59,518 bases of DNA from Planctomycetaceae bacterium. Lineage in GTDB: Bacteria; Planctomycetota; Planctomycetia; Pirellulales; Pirellulaceae. Below, one piece after another: positions 1 through 9,732 of this stretch. The notes under the pieces are model-generated. The model was not told the DNA's origin, did no database searches, and worked only from the letters and a program-made list of their open reading frames with translations. A program made the translations under genes and the position numbers. Position 1 is the first letter of the stretch. Each line of letters opens with the position of its first letter. The stretch lies in contig PKCN01000006.1 of assembly GCA_002862205.1 (NCBI GenBank), positions 1 through 59,518 of the forward strand, given 5' to 3'.

Positions 1-241
1 TGTGACCAAAGTGTGTGTTGCCAGATGGCCAGGTGGCCTTGCAGTACCGAACTTATATTGCGAAGCCGAAAAGTGTGCAGATAGCAATCAAAAAAAGAGT
101 TGGTATTCGCAGAAGCTACCAAGAGAGCGTCAGGACCCGATTCACCGCACCGGATCAGCAACCGTGCAGTCTGGAATGCGACAACGAAACAGGTGCGTCA
201 GCACGATGCTTTCAGGATTCACTGACCGAACACAAAGCGGT
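1..241. other. Window edge, no supported gene
   Basis: Left edge of the window. The overlapping plus-strand reading frames here have no recognisable domain, no ribosome binding site and no plausible protein composition. Nothing can be called; the stretch could be downstream flank of the minus-strand HD-GYP gene or part of a gene cut by the window edge. Confidence 0.4.
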
Positions 242-1606
242 TCAGCCTACCTTCATTTTTGGGTGTGACGGGTGCCACAAAACTGTTTCAAGCACCTGGG
301 GAGACAAACGTATCTGATCCACTTCTGGATCACAGACAGGACGCACCACTGTGGCTTCTCCCAAACCCAAATCGATTCGCTGCCCCTCGGTGCTCTGCAG
401 CACAGGATCTGCGAAACCTGTGCGTGGTCGTCGGATCACCCGAGCCATTTCGCCTGACGCCAATTCAACAATACTGCCCAAGGGATACAGGCTTTCCATG
501 TGCAGAAATGCTTTGATCACACGTGGGTCAAACAATCCACGCCCAGCCTGATGCAACAGTAAGCCCAACGCATCGTGTGGAATGATGCCCCGCCGTTCAT
601 TGGTTGGAAAGATCAACTGAAGATAGGAATCGACCACATTCAAGATGCGAGCGTAGTTGTGAATACGATGGGATTTCACGCCACGGGGATAACCACTGCC
701 ATCAAATTGCTCATGCACCTGTTCCATGGCAATCTGAATCCCTTCTGAGATTTGCGGTACTTCCGCGACACACGATACAGAAACAATTGGATGCTTCCGA
801 TATTCCCACAACTCCTCCTCATTCATCAGCTCGACTGGCTTACGCAGGGCTGGCCCCATGAGATTAAAACCGATGTCATGGAGCAGGGCAGTCAGTCCCA
901 ATTCCAGAATTTGCTGGCCAGTCAGCCCCATTTCAGTGGCAACCGCCATTCCGAGCACCGCCATCCGAATGGACCGGTCATCAACATCACAAGAAGCAAC
1001 CGCTGCGCCGACCTCGCCAATGGTTTGATCATGATCCTCGATCATGGAGCGAGCATAGTTGTTGGCGACTTCAACAAATCCATCCGTGGTCAGCACCACA
1101 TTATCGCTCAACTGCTCACGCAACACTTCAAAGTGTGCTTTGGCGAGCATCTTGACGGTTTCGAGTTCCAGAGAACGTGTTTCGCTCAAACCCTCCGCAT
1201 GACAGTCGACCAGGAGATCCTTGACAGGAGTCGCCTTCGCAATGCGTTTTTTCCGGTCACTCTCACGAGTTAATGCAACGGGCGCAGCATCCTCAACGCA
1301 AATCGTTTCCACATCGCGAGCATCGATTCTCAGCTCTGCAATTTCGCGTTCACGCAGGTTCCTGATCACATCGGCAGTGATGCTGGCGTTTGCCCCCAGC
1401 AACAACAATCCCCGACGATCCTCGACCGGGTGTTTGCAAACCGCGCCAACGCACAGCTCATCCAATGTGATTCCAACGATACCCTGCGACATCTGCCCCA
1501 CACGCAAAGAAGAGTACAGCCCACTGCCACGTCGGCTTTCATTAGAACCATAGGGCGAAAAGTGAGCATTTACAAACATGCATGTGACATCTCTGCACCC
1601 CTCCAT
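242..1606 (-). CDS. HD-GYP family protein with altered metal ligands
   Basis: HD-GYP proteins hydrolyse cyclic di-GMP through a metal centre in a cytoplasmic helical domain. The C-terminal half shows the family architecture: LLHDIG at about residues 238-243, a downstream YRKHP, and HEQFDGSGYP, the GYP loop. An N-terminal region of about 130 residues with no named domain precedes it, and there is no signal peptide or membrane segment. Several canonical positions differ: the usual HSxRVA histidine reads RSIRMA, HDIGK reads HDIGF, and the HHE pair reads VHE. Catalysis may therefore be altered or lost, and the protein may act as a binder or receptor. The start is uncertain: the longest frame is given, but ATG codons at 1579 and 1492 are possible, and the one at 1492 (MSQGIVG) fits the start of the first conserved block. 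It is transcribed divergently from the LhgO-like gene. Confidence 0.8.
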   Translation of the reverse strand: MEGCRDVTCMFVNAHFSPYGSNESRRGSGLYSSLRVGQMSQGIVGITLDELCVGAVCKHPVEDRRGLLLLGANASITADVIRNLREREIAELRIDARDVETICVEDAAPVALTRESDRKKRIAKATPVKDLLVDCHAEGLSETRSLELETVKMLAKAHFEVLREQLSDNVVLTTDGFVEVANNYARSMIEDHDQTIGEVGAAVASCDVDDRSIRMAVLGMAVATEMGLTGQQILELGLTALLHDIGFNLMGPALRKPVELMNEEELWEYRKHPIVSVSCVAEVPQISEGIQIAMEQVHEQFDGSGYPRGVKSHRIHNYARILNVVDSYLQLIFPTNERRGIIPHDALGLLLHQAGRGLFDPRVIKAFLHMESLYPLGSIVELASGEMARVIRRPRTGFADPVLQSTEGQRIDLGLGEATVVRPVCDPEVDQIRLSPQVLETVLWHPSHPKMKVG

Positions 1607-1671
1607 GCGAATAAGCAGTACTTGTCGTACAGGTAGTGACGATAAATCCGGTTATCAGGCGAGCAAGTGCT

Positions 1672-1693
1672 GCGGTGGGGTTTGAACCACCGC
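1672..1693. promoter_or_regulatory. 7-bp inverted repeat between divergent genes
   Basis: GCGGTGG (1672-1678) and CCACCGC (1687-1693) form a perfect stem with an 8-nt loop in the gap between the divergent HD-GYP and LhgO-like genes. It could be an operator or a 5' UTR hairpin. No T-run follows, so a terminator is unlikely. Confidence 0.2.
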
Positions 1694-1799
1694 AAGTCCT
1701 GCATCTACAGCGAACCCAACAGCTTCCTTACAATTGCCGTTTCCAACTGCAGTGCGGCGGCGTTACCCAAAAGCTCGCCATTCCAACAAGGACAATCCA

Positions 1800-3002
1800 A
1801 TGAGCCACTCAGATGTCGTGATCGTCGGAGGAGGCATAGTGGGTCTTGCCACGGCCTTGAAACTGAGAAAGCGATCCCCTGAGCTCTGCGTTCATTTGAT
1901 TGAAGCTGAATCGGACGTCGCTCAGCACCAGTCTGGTCACAATTCAGGGGTGCTCCATTCGGGTATTTATTACAAACCGGGCTCCAGGAAAGCAATTTGC
2001 TGCCGCACCGGCAAACAGGAGATGGAGGATTTCTGTACCGAACATTCCCTTGCCTGGGACAGATGTGGCAAGGTCATTGTCGCTACCAATGAGGCCGAGC
2101 TAACACGACTGGACCAAATCGCAGAGCGAGCACAACTCAACGGGGTCCAGTGTGAACGAATCAACAGTGATCAACTCAGAGAACTTGAACCTGCTGCGGC
2201 TGGCATCTCCGCACTGCACGTCCCTGAAACCGGCATCGTCAATTATCGATCTGTCTGTCAAAAAATGGCAGCACTTCTGCAAGCGGGTGGAGCCTCAATT
2301 GAATTGGGTTTTGAATTGACGAAACTCAGACACCTTTCGGGCGGCCTGGAACTCACAGGCAAATCAGGCAAAAAACTACAATGTGGCAACTTGATCAACT
2401 GTGGAGGGCTGCAATCAGACCGAGTCTGCAAAATGGCGGGAGTGCAGACGGACCTGAAGGTCATCCCGTTCCGTGGCGAATACTACGAACTGGCTCCCGG
2501 CAGTGAGTCCCTTTGTCGCAACTTGATCTACCCGGTTCCGGATCCCTCTTTTCCATTTCTTGGTGTGCATTTCACTCGCATGATCGAAGGTGGTGTTGAG
2601 TGTGGTCCCAACGCAGTGCTTGCGCTGGCACGCGACGGATACCGGTGGCGCGACATCCGCGTGAACGACCTGGCCGAGACGCTCGGTTTCAAAGGATTTC
2701 GAAAACTCGCGACGAAACATTGGCGAATGGGGCTGGGCGAAATGCACCGTTCGATCAGAAAACAGGCGTTTGTAACCGCCCTACAAAAACTGATCCCAAG
2801 CCTCAGACCACATGACCTGATAAGTGGACGATCTGGAGTGAGAGCACAAACAGTTACTCCCGAGGGAGAACTGGTCGACGACTTTCTGTTTGAAAGCAGT
2901 GAGCGCGCAATTCATGTCCTCAATGCGCCCTCGCCTGCGGCAACAGCATCACTGGCAATTGCTGACCAGATTGTGGATAAATTTGCCGAACAGTGTGCTT
3001 GA
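1800..3002 (+). CDS. lhgO: L-2-hydroxyglutarate oxidase-like FAD oxidoreductase
   Basis: DAO-type FAD flavoprotein of 400 residues. The N-terminal Rossmann motif VIVGGGIVGLATA binds FAD. The block HQSGHNSGVLHSGIYYKPGS, at about residues 40-60, is the signature of the L-2-hydroxyglutarate oxidase family (LhgO/YgaF). Members oxidise L-2-hydroxyglutarate to 2-oxoglutarate, usually passing electrons to the membrane quinone pool. The ATG at 1800 was chosen over an in-frame ATG at 1734 because AAGGA lies about 10 nt upstream and the FAD motif then begins a few residues in, as usual. It stands alone on the plus strand and converges on mfd. The exact substrate is inferred from family resemblance only. 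Confidence 0.88.
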   Translation: MSHSDVVIVGGGIVGLATALKLRKRSPELCVHLIEAESDVAQHQSGHNSGVLHSGIYYKPGSRKAICCRTGKQEMEDFCTEHSLAWDRCGKVIVATNEAELTRLDQIAERAQLNGVQCERINSDQLRELEPAAAGISALHVPETGIVNYRSVCQKMAALLQAGGASIELGFELTKLRHLSGGLELTGKSGKKLQCGNLINCGGLQSDRVCKMAGVQTDLKVIPFRGEYYELAPGSESLCRNLIYPVPDPSFPFLGVHFTRMIEGGVECGPNAVLALARDGYRWRDIRVNDLAETLGFKGFRKLATKHWRMGLGEMHRSIRKQAFVTALQKLIPSLRPHDLISGRSGVRAQTVTPEGELVDDFLFESSERAIHVLNAPSPAATASLAIADQIVDKFAEQCA

Positions 3003-3060
3003 ACGATGACGAAAAAAGCAGAGTAAAAGTGACAAGCACCGCAGCAGACAGCCTGCGAAC

Positions 3061-3098
3061 AGGATCGGCGTTGGCAGGGTGTAAAGGATCGGCGTTGG
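3061..3098. repeat. Two-copy 14-nt direct repeat
   Basis: AGGATCGGCGTTGG occurs at 3061-3074 and again at 3085-3098 (period 24) in the 197-nt gap between the converging lhgO and mfd stop codons. No gene is seen in this gap. Confidence 0.6.
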
Positions 3099-3199
3099 GT
3101 GGGGTCAGAGATACAGAACGACGATTGAAGGCATTTCCAGAGGTGGCAGTGCCTACGGTCACCCTCATTCCTGCAGGGCTTACTGACACGGCTCCCCCC

Positions 3200-6100
3200 C
3201 TACCCGATATGCAAGGCGGCTCTGGCAAGCTGCATCCAGCTCGTCCCCACGGCATCGACTTGCATGTTGTACCCCTTGGTCGGTATGTATGCCCGTTTCC
3301 GATCCACAATTCGAATTGGAATGGAACTGTTTTTGACCAACCGTTCCATCTGTCTTCTGTTGGTGTAGTGCAGGATGATGAATCTAGCATCCGATGTGAT
3401 CGCGGCGATCTGCCAGGCGGCCGCGTCAAGCCTCAATTCAGCCAGTTCAAGCATTCGGCTGACGGCGGCAGGCAAGGGTCCAAACCGATCACGCAGTTCG
3501 GCACGGACATCTTGGATCTGCGAGGCATCATCAATTTTTGCCATGCGACGATAGAGATCGATTTTGTGCCGCAAATCAGGTGCATATTCTTCGGGCAGGT
3601 AAGCTTCCACCGGAAGATCAATATCAACATCGGCGGATAACTTTGGTGCCAGATTCTGAACTTGCCGAACAGCATCTTCAAGCAACTGACAATACATTTC
3701 GTAACCAACCGCGGCGATGTGTCCGCTCTGCTGGCTTCCCAACAGATTGCCAGCTCCCCGAATTTCCAAATCCCGCATTGAGATTGCAAACCCGGAGCCC
3801 ATCTGACTGAACTCTTCGATCGCCCGCAATCGCTTGGTGGCTTCGGGCGAAAGATGCTTGTGCTGTGCCACCATCAGGTAGCAGTGCGCCTGATGCTTGT
3901 AGCGTCCCACCCGACCTCGCAACTGGTGCAAATCGCTGAGTCCGTAACGGTCAGCATCATCGATAAAGATCGTGTTTGCGTTGGGAATGTCCAGGCCACT
4001 CTCAACAATGGTTGTGGCGAGCAGAAGATCGAAACGGTGCCCAATGAAGTCAACCATGACTTTTTCGAGTTCCCCTTCTCCCATCTGGCCATGCCCAATT
4101 TCGATTCGCAACTCAGGCACGATTCGCTTCAATCGATCGGCAACCGCATGCATATCTCCGATCCGGTTGTGGACAAAAAACATTTGTCCCCCACGGTTCA
4201 ATTCCCTGATTGCGGCGCGTCGAATCAGATTTTCATCCCATCGGACCACATTGGTCTCAACGGCGCGTCTTTCAGCAGGCGGAGTCTCCAGATTGCTGAT
4301 ATCACGCACCCCCACCAAAGCCATGTGCAGTGTTCTCGGTATCGGCGTTGCCGACAGCGTCATGACATCGACATTGCTGTGTAATGTTTTGAGTCGCTCT
4401 TTGACCGCGACGCCAAATCTCTGTTCTTCGTCCACCACAACAAGACCGAGGCGATTGAAACTCACATCTTTGCTGGCGACCCGATGCGTCCCGACCACAA
4501 TGTCAACGTCACCACGTCGTATATCCTTGACCGTTTCGCGTTGTTCAGCCGCGGTACAGAAACGACTCAATTTCCGGATTTCCACTGGAAATTCAGCCAT
4601 CCGATTCTTGAAGTTGTTGTAATGCTGCTCGGCCAGGACGGTCGTGGGCACAAGCACGGCGACCTGATAACCACTGACCACGGCCTTGAATGCTGCTCTC
4701 ATCGCAACTTCGGTTTTACCGAATCCGACATCCCCGCAGATCAGCCTGTCCATCGGCTTGCCGGATTCCATGTCGTCTTTGCTGATGGCAATGGCTTTGA
4801 CTTGGTCCGGGGTCTCGACATAGGGAAAGCTGGCATCAAATTGTCGCTGCCAGGCATTGTCAGCATCAAACACCAAACCTCGTCTTGCAGTGCGTTCCGC
4901 CTGCATTTCCAATAGTTCAACTGCCATGTCGGTGACCGCTGATTCGGCCGCATTTTTCTGACGCGTCCATGACTGGCTTCCAATTTTTGCAAGCCTCGGC
5001 GTTGTCTTGGTACCACCGACATAGCGTTGCAGCAAACCAATCCGCGATGCTGGTACGTAAATCTTGGTTCCCCCATCAAACTCAATGGTCAAGTGCTCGA
5101 GATGCTGACCATGCTTCTCGATGTGCTTGAGGCCACGATAAAGTCCGATCCCATGGGAGAGATGAACCACGAGATCCCCTGGATCCAGTTGCATCAGACT
5201 GCTGATCGGTTTGCCACGCGCCCGCGAGCGTCCACGCCGAACCGGACTGCGATGGAACAATTCAGCGCCAGTCAAGACGAGAATTCGGGTATCCACAAGT
5301 CGAAATCCACCACTCAACTCGGCAACCACAAGGTGAAGTCGACCTTGCCGTGCAGCATCTGTATCGTGCAACAGTTCTGTGAGTCGTTCACCATCGGCCG
5401 GCGTGTCTCCCACAAGAACGATCTCATCCGCCTTGGCGACGGAATCCAATCGGGTTCGTGTCTCATCAAGAGACAACGCGAACCCATCCGCTGTGGTCGA
5501 GTGCAAATCAACGATCTCATCCCGGTTGCCCGTCGCTAATGTCGTGCCTGTGACCATCCGATACGTGGCAAGAGATTCAATCAGTTCCTGGAACGACATC
5601 AAGTTTGCTGCTTCACCGCTCCGCTTCTTCAGTGCGTTGGCCGATCGCTCACATTCGTGTGGATCGACAACGACAACCAGTGTGTTGTCGGGCAGATACT
5701 CGGCAATACCGCCCAGCCCCTGAGCGCTGGGTGTTGTGATCTCTGCAGCGTCTGGATCTTGGTTATCAGACTCCGTGTACCCAACCTCGGTGATAGCGTC
5801 CTGGTGTTCAAAACGCGGGTCACTCGTGATTCCCACTGCCGCGATTTCGACCTGCTCGAGCGATTCGATACTTCTCTGGCTACCGGGATCAAAACGCCGA
5901 ATCGACTCCACCTCATCACCAAACCACTCGATGCGAATGGGTTGAGGTTGGTCGGCAGAATAGACATCAAGCAGTCCGCCGCGTGCTGCAAATTCTCCGG
6001 GCAATTGTACCGCTGTCGTAGCGGAAAAACCCGATTCAGCAAGCCAACGACGGATCGTTTCGGGCTCAACCTCGTCACCAACCGCAATGCGCCTTGTCGA

Positions 6101-6547
6101 TGCTTCGAGTTGTTCGGGTGTGGGTACCAACTGCATGGCCCCGCCGATGTACGCGGTGACCAGCAAGGGAAGGGCCGCATCAGTATCGCGTGCCACTAAA
6201 CGCTGCAGCACCTGAAGCCGGTCTGCATAATCGTCATCACGAATGGAAGAGGCCGATGCTTCACTGGCCGACAGCGGCAGCGAGACAGCATCATCCACTC
6301 CAAAGGCCAGCGCATCACCGGCAACGACATCAGCATCAGCAGCCTCGGGCAATAACATGAGAATATGGGAGGCATGTCGGGCAATTGCCGCAGCAAATAC
6401 CCCCCGAAGGCTACCCCAAACTCCAGAGAACGCGAGTGGCTGACCCGCCACATGTTCCGATAGGCGCACACCGATCCCAGCACTCTCGTCCAAAAGACGA
6501 GGCACATCGACGAGCTTGCTCACGTTTGTCGTCAAGTGACTTGCCAA
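3200..6547 (-). CDS. mfd: Transcription-repair coupling factor Mfd
   Basis: A 1115-residue SF2 DNA translocase that removes RNA polymerase stalled at lesions and recruits UvrA. In order: a UvrB-homology N-terminal region (LPGEFAARGGLLDVY at about 180-195); the CarD-like RNA polymerase interacting domain (GDLVVHLSHGIGLYRG, around 455-470); helicase motif I GDVGFGKT at about 604; motif II DEEQ at about 704 followed by RFGV; motif VI QLRGRVGR with the TRG region after it; and a C-terminal domain that masks UvrA binding. Length is close to the usual 1100-1200 residues. It begins at ATG 6547 with MASHLTTNV. No frameshift is visible. It acts alone in the cytoplasm, and its neighbours are functionally unrelated. 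Confidence 0.97.
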   Translation of the reverse strand: MASHLTTNVSKLVDVPRLLDESAGIGVRLSEHVAGQPLAFSGVWGSLRGVFAAAIARHASHILMLLPEAADADVVAGDALAFGVDDAVSLPLSASEASASSIRDDDYADRLQVLQRLVARDTDAALPLLVTAYIGGAMQLVPTPEQLEASTRRIAVGDEVEPETIRRWLAESGFSATTAVQLPGEFAARGGLLDVYSADQPQPIRIEWFGDEVESIRRFDPGSQRSIESLEQVEIAAVGITSDPRFEHQDAITEVGYTESDNQDPDAAEITTPSAQGLGGIAEYLPDNTLVVVVDPHECERSANALKKRSGEAANLMSFQELIESLATYRMVTGTTLATGNRDEIVDLHSTTADGFALSLDETRTRLDSVAKADEIVLVGDTPADGERLTELLHDTDAARQGRLHLVVAELSGGFRLVDTRILVLTGAELFHRSPVRRGRSRARGKPISSLMQLDPGDLVVHLSHGIGLYRGLKHIEKHGQHLEHLTIEFDGGTKIYVPASRIGLLQRYVGGTKTTPRLAKIGSQSWTRQKNAAESAVTDMAVELLEMQAERTARRGLVFDADNAWQRQFDASFPYVETPDQVKAIAISKDDMESGKPMDRLICGDVGFGKTEVAMRAAFKAVVSGYQVAVLVPTTVLAEQHYNNFKNRMAEFPVEIRKLSRFCTAAEQRETVKDIRRGDVDIVVGTHRVASKDVSFNRLGLVVVDEEQRFGVAVKERLKTLHSNVDVMTLSATPIPRTLHMALVGVRDISNLETPPAERRAVETNVVRWDENLIRRAAIRELNRGGQMFFVHNRIGDMHAVADRLKRIVPELRIEIGHGQMGEGELEKVMVDFIGHRFDLLLATTIVESGLDIPNANTIFIDDADRYGLSDLHQLRGRVGRYKHQAHCYLMVAQHKHLSPEATKRLRAIEEFSQMGSGFAISMRDLEIRGAGNLLGSQQSGHIAAVGYEMYCQLLEDAVRQVQNLAPKLSADVDIDLPVEAYLPEEYAPDLRHKIDLYRRMAKIDDASQIQDVRAELRDRFGPLPAAVSRMLELAELRLDAAAWQIAAITSDARFIILHYTNRRQMERLVKNSSIPIRIVDRKRAYIPTKGYNMQVDAVGTSWMQLARAALHIG

Positions 6548-6814
6548 GAGTTAAACGACCGTTTTTGTGTGGTTCAACAAGAAACTAACCTGTAACCAAG
6601 GCCAAGGGAACACCCGCCTTTCCCCTCCAGAGTCCCGGCGAGGCCCGCTTCATTCTTATCGGCTGCAAAGCGGTAGCCCGAACGCTTGACCGTCGCGGCC
6701 GCTGATCCTCTGCCAACCGAGCCTGAGTCTGGTTGTGAGAGGCGAAATCGCCACCTAAACTCTGACACGACCCCCTTCCATCAACCGGACCACAGTCTTC
6801 TTCAGGGAAAGCAA

Positions 6815-7858
6815 ATGACCATAGGAATCGGAATCGTCGGTTGCGGCATGATTGCCAATTTTCATGCCAAAGCGATCGCGGATACGGAGGGTGCTGAACT
6901 GGTAGCCTGCGTGGATCGCAACCCGGATCTTGCCAGTGCTTTCGGCGAAAAACAGGGCTGCCGGCCTCACTCATCGCTGGAAGCCATGTTGGCTGACCCT
7001 GCCGTCCAGGCGGTCTCAATCTGCACCCCCAGTGGTGTGCATCTGGATCCAGCCATTGCAGCTGCCGAGGCTGGCAAACATGTGATCGTGGAAAAACCCC
7101 TGGAAATCACCACAGAAAGGTGTGACAAAATCATTGAAGCCTGTGACAAGGCGGGCGTACGCCTCACCGTCACGTTCCAAAGTCGCTTTCATGAATCCAG
7201 CAAACTGATGAAAAAGGCGGTAGAGGCCGACCGTTTCGGAAAGATCACGATGGGCGATGCCTATGTGAAGTGGTACCGAAGCCAGGAATACTACGACAGC
7301 GGTGCATGGCGGGGGACTTGGGCATTGGACGGGGGTGGAGCGTTGATGAATCAAGCAATCCACTCGGTTGATCTGCTTGTCTGGCTGATGGGTCCCGTCG
7401 AAGAGATCAGTGCGATGATGGCGACCATGACCCACGAACGCATCGAGGTGGAAGACGTAGCGGTTGCCAATCTTAAGTTTTCTTCCGGGGCATTGGGGGT
7501 CATTGAAGCCACCACCACCTCCTACCCGGGTGCCCTGAAGCGGATCGAGATCTGCGGCAACCAAGGCTCCGCTGTGCTCGAAGAGGAAGACATCAAGGAC
7601 TGGCAGTTCGCTGAGGAAACCAGCGAAGACGAGACGATCCGCTCGGAAATGGCTGGAAAAACTGAAAGCGGGGGCGGAGCAGCAGACCCATCGGCCATCA
7701 GCCACCACGGACACACCATGGTTTTCGAAGAATTCGTTTCATCCATTATCGAAGACCGTCCCTCCCTCATCGATGGGCACGAAGGGCGTCGCAGCGTCGA
7801 GGTCATTGAAGCGATTTACGAGAGCGCGAAGACTGGACAACGCATCAAGCTGAGTTGA
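6815..7858 (+). CDS. Gfo/Idh/MocA family oxidoreductase
   Basis: NAD(P)-dependent oxidoreductase of 347 residues. The N-terminal Rossmann motif GIGIVGCGMIANFHAKA binds the nucleotide, and VEKPLEI holds the catalytic Glu-Lys-Pro of the family. The C-terminal alpha/beta domain carries MNQAIHSVDLLVWLMG, typical of sugar and inositol dehydrogenases. There is no signal peptide, so it acts in the cytoplasm. ATG 6815 was preferred to the frame start at 6686 because AGGGAAA precedes it and the Rossmann motif begins at once. It is divergent from mfd and converges on the propeller gene. The substrate cannot be told from sequence; a sugar or cyclitol is likely by family. Confidence 0.9.
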   Translation: MTIGIGIVGCGMIANFHAKAIADTEGAELVACVDRNPDLASAFGEKQGCRPHSSLEAMLADPAVQAVSICTPSGVHLDPAIAAAEAGKHVIVEKPLEITTERCDKIIEACDKAGVRLTVTFQSRFHESSKLMKKAVEADRFGKITMGDAYVKWYRSQEYYDSGAWRGTWALDGGGALMNQAIHSVDLLVWLMGPVEEISAMMATMTHERIEVEDVAVANLKFSSGALGVIEATTTSYPGALKRIEICGNQGSAVLEEEDIKDWQFAEETSEDETIRSEMAGKTESGGGAADPSAISHHGHTMVFEEFVSSIIEDRPSLIDGHEGRRSVEVIEAIYESAKTGQRIKLS

Positions 7859-7876
7859 TTTGAGGGGCTTGGGCCA

Positions 7877-7895
7877 CCCACCCATGATGGGTGGG
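7877..7895. terminator. Hairpin between converging genes
   Basis: CCCACCC, a 5-nt loop ATGAT and GGGTGGG form a perfect 7-bp stem in the 47-nt gap between the stop codons of the converging oxidoreductase and propeller genes. Position and stability suit a bidirectional terminator, although neither side has a long T-run. Confidence 0.45.
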
Positions 7896-7905
7896 AATCA
7901 GTCGT

Positions 7906-9732
7906 CTACTCAGCAAGCTTGCTGGGAACAACATCTGCTTGAAGTTCAGGCAACAAGAAGCAGATCACTTCCCGATCATTGCGAACCAACAAGTGTCGGC
8001 CAGCAATGGTCGGTATGTTCCACGTTTTCGCATCCAAAGCCGGTATCCGCAGCTGCTCCCGGTACTCGTTGGCATCCGTGGCGGCAAACACAACTTCTCC
8101 CGCTTCGGATTGCCCAACGATCACGTCATCCACCACCATGATTTGCCCTTGCCCGAGACGCGTACGTCGTCCTTGAATCCACTGTCGCTCTCCGTCCTCG
8201 AGGCGAACCGCTTCCAAAGATCCGTTGCTGATGGCAAACGCCAGCTCGCCAACGACCGCCGCGTGCGTGAACTTGGTCTTCAATACCCGGTTCGACTTCC
8301 AGAGCGGATTGGCATCCCACTGGCCGTTAACGCAGGTAACTTCATAAAGACCACTCCCACCACCATACCCCTTTCCAATCAAAAACCGATTCGTTCCGGC
8401 TGACATCGCCATGGAACAGTTCGCACCCCCGTTGGATTGTCCCGGCCAAGAGACTTCCCAGAGCACACTTCCGTCATCGACCTGATGTCCCGTGATGGTA
8501 CTTTCATTGACTGACACAATTTGCTGCTTGCCGCCAAGTTTGAGAAGTGCCGGTGATGCATAGCTGATCTGACCTTTCCCGGCTGCCCAGAGTATTTCCC
8601 CGGACCTGGCATCAAGTGCGAGCAAACTGCGTCCGGTCTCCGCATTTGCAGCAGGCCCACCGAAAGGAACCACACAGATAGTCTCATCGATAACCAAGGG
8701 TGAAGCCGCCCGCCCCCAGGTGATCATTTCCTCGGACTCCAACTGTCCCCAGCCGGCCAAGGCCAACAGATCGGCGCTCCACACGATCTCCCCTGACTTC
8801 AACTCAACACACCACAGCATCCCCGTCGCCCCCTGAGCGAAAACACGCTCGCCAACAATCGTCGGCGTACTTCGCGGTCCAACGCCACCCAGCAGATTTT
8901 GATGCAGCGACTCATGCTTGATGGCCCAGATCAGTTCGCCGTCACCCAATCGATAACAGGTCAACCATTCCTCGTCCCCCCGTTGCTCGAGCGTCACCGC
9001 CCTGTCTCCAGAGACAGCAAATGCTGACCAACCCGCCCCCAAACCTTGCCGCCAAAGCGTTTTGACCTCGTCAGCAGACTTTGGCACCGAAAACTGGCGA
9101 TTTGGAATCACAGCAGTCCGATCATTCCCCAGGAATCCATTGGAAGGCGTGATTGCAGTGGCGGCGGCTGAGTCCATGACTTCAAAACCGTCAGCTGAAT
9201 CAGCACGCGTGGATTCTCGAGTAGCGGCATCCACGGTACGCATCGCAGGCTGAGTACTGTCGAAGCGAAATGAAAACTGAGGTCGCATTTCCCCGCTGAA
9301 ACCCTCGAATTTGCACAACCCGGCGAAGCCAGCGATCCCCAACACCATTGCCAAGGGAACCACGAGTTCACTCCAACGCTTGCGGGCAAGGCAATGCAAC
9401 TGCACGAGAATGTAACCGCCAAGTACAAAACACAGCAGCACAGTTCCCATATTTGCAATTTGGTGATCGGTTGCTACTGCAGTGAATTGCAAATAACCAA
9501 CCCCTGCGACCCCGAGACACATCGCAATCACCGCACGACGTACGCGGTTGCGCGGTCGCGAGCGTTTCTGTGCTGCTGCCGATCTGGCGCTACTGCCATC
9601 GTCATGAGTGTCCATCTCATGACTCTCAGGTGGCGGACCGTACTGGTTCATTTCATCCGATAAACCGCCTTTTTCTTCATTGGCAGCGTCTTCACTCAGC
9701 GATTCTGATGAACCTGAATCCGAACCTGCCAT
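7906..9732 (-). CDS. Membrane-anchored PQQ-like beta-propeller protein
   Basis: A 608-residue protein. An acidic, disordered-looking N-terminus (1-65) is followed by three hydrophobic segments at about 68-88, 95-115 and 122-142. The rest is a PQQ-type/BamB-like WD40 propeller with recurring units such as LLALDARSGEILWAAGKG, VCVNG and DGSVLWEVSWPG. The propeller is most likely on the outer face of the inner membrane. Its ATG overlaps the stop of the ApbE-NqrM gene in a TAATG junction, so the two are translationally coupled and this is probably the last gene of the nqr transcription unit. No quinoprotein catalytic residues are evident, so a scaffold or assembly role is as plausible as an enzyme. 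A link to Nqr is inferred from gene order only. Confidence 0.8.
   Translation of the reverse strand: MAGSDSGSSESLSEDAANEEKGGLSDEMNQYGPPPESHEMDTHDDGSSARSAAAQKRSRPRNRVRRAVIAMCLGVAGVGYLQFTAVATDHQIANMGTVLLCFVLGGYILVQLHCLARKRWSELVVPLAMVLGIAGFAGLCKFEGFSGEMRPQFSFRFDSTQPAMRTVDAATRESTRADSADGFEVMDSAAATAITPSNGFLGNDRTAVIPNRQFSVPKSADEVKTLWRQGLGAGWSAFAVSGDRAVTLEQRGDEEWLTCYRLGDGELIWAIKHESLHQNLLGGVGPRSTPTIVGERVFAQGATGMLWCVELKSGEIVWSADLLALAGWGQLESEEMITWGRAASPLVIDETICVVPFGGPAANAETGRSLLALDARSGEILWAAGKGQISYASPALLKLGGKQQIVSVNESTITGHQVDDGSVLWEVSWPGQSNGGANCSMAMSAGTNRFLIGKGYGGGSGLYEVTCVNGQWDANPLWKSNRVLKTKFTHAAVVGELAFAISNGSLEAVRLEDGERQWIQGRRTRLGQGQIMVVDDVIVGQSEAGEVVFAATDANEYREQLRIPALDAKTWNIPTIAGRHLLVRNDREVICFLLPELQADVVPSKLAE

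Noticed and set aside
1672-1693. tRNA T-arm lookalike
   Set aside because: The GGTTTGAACC text resembles a T-loop, but no acceptor, D or anticodon arms can be built around it.
3200-6547. Long plus-strand ORFs opposite mfd
   Set aside because: They are antisense shadows of a well-conserved gene; none carries a recognisable domain.
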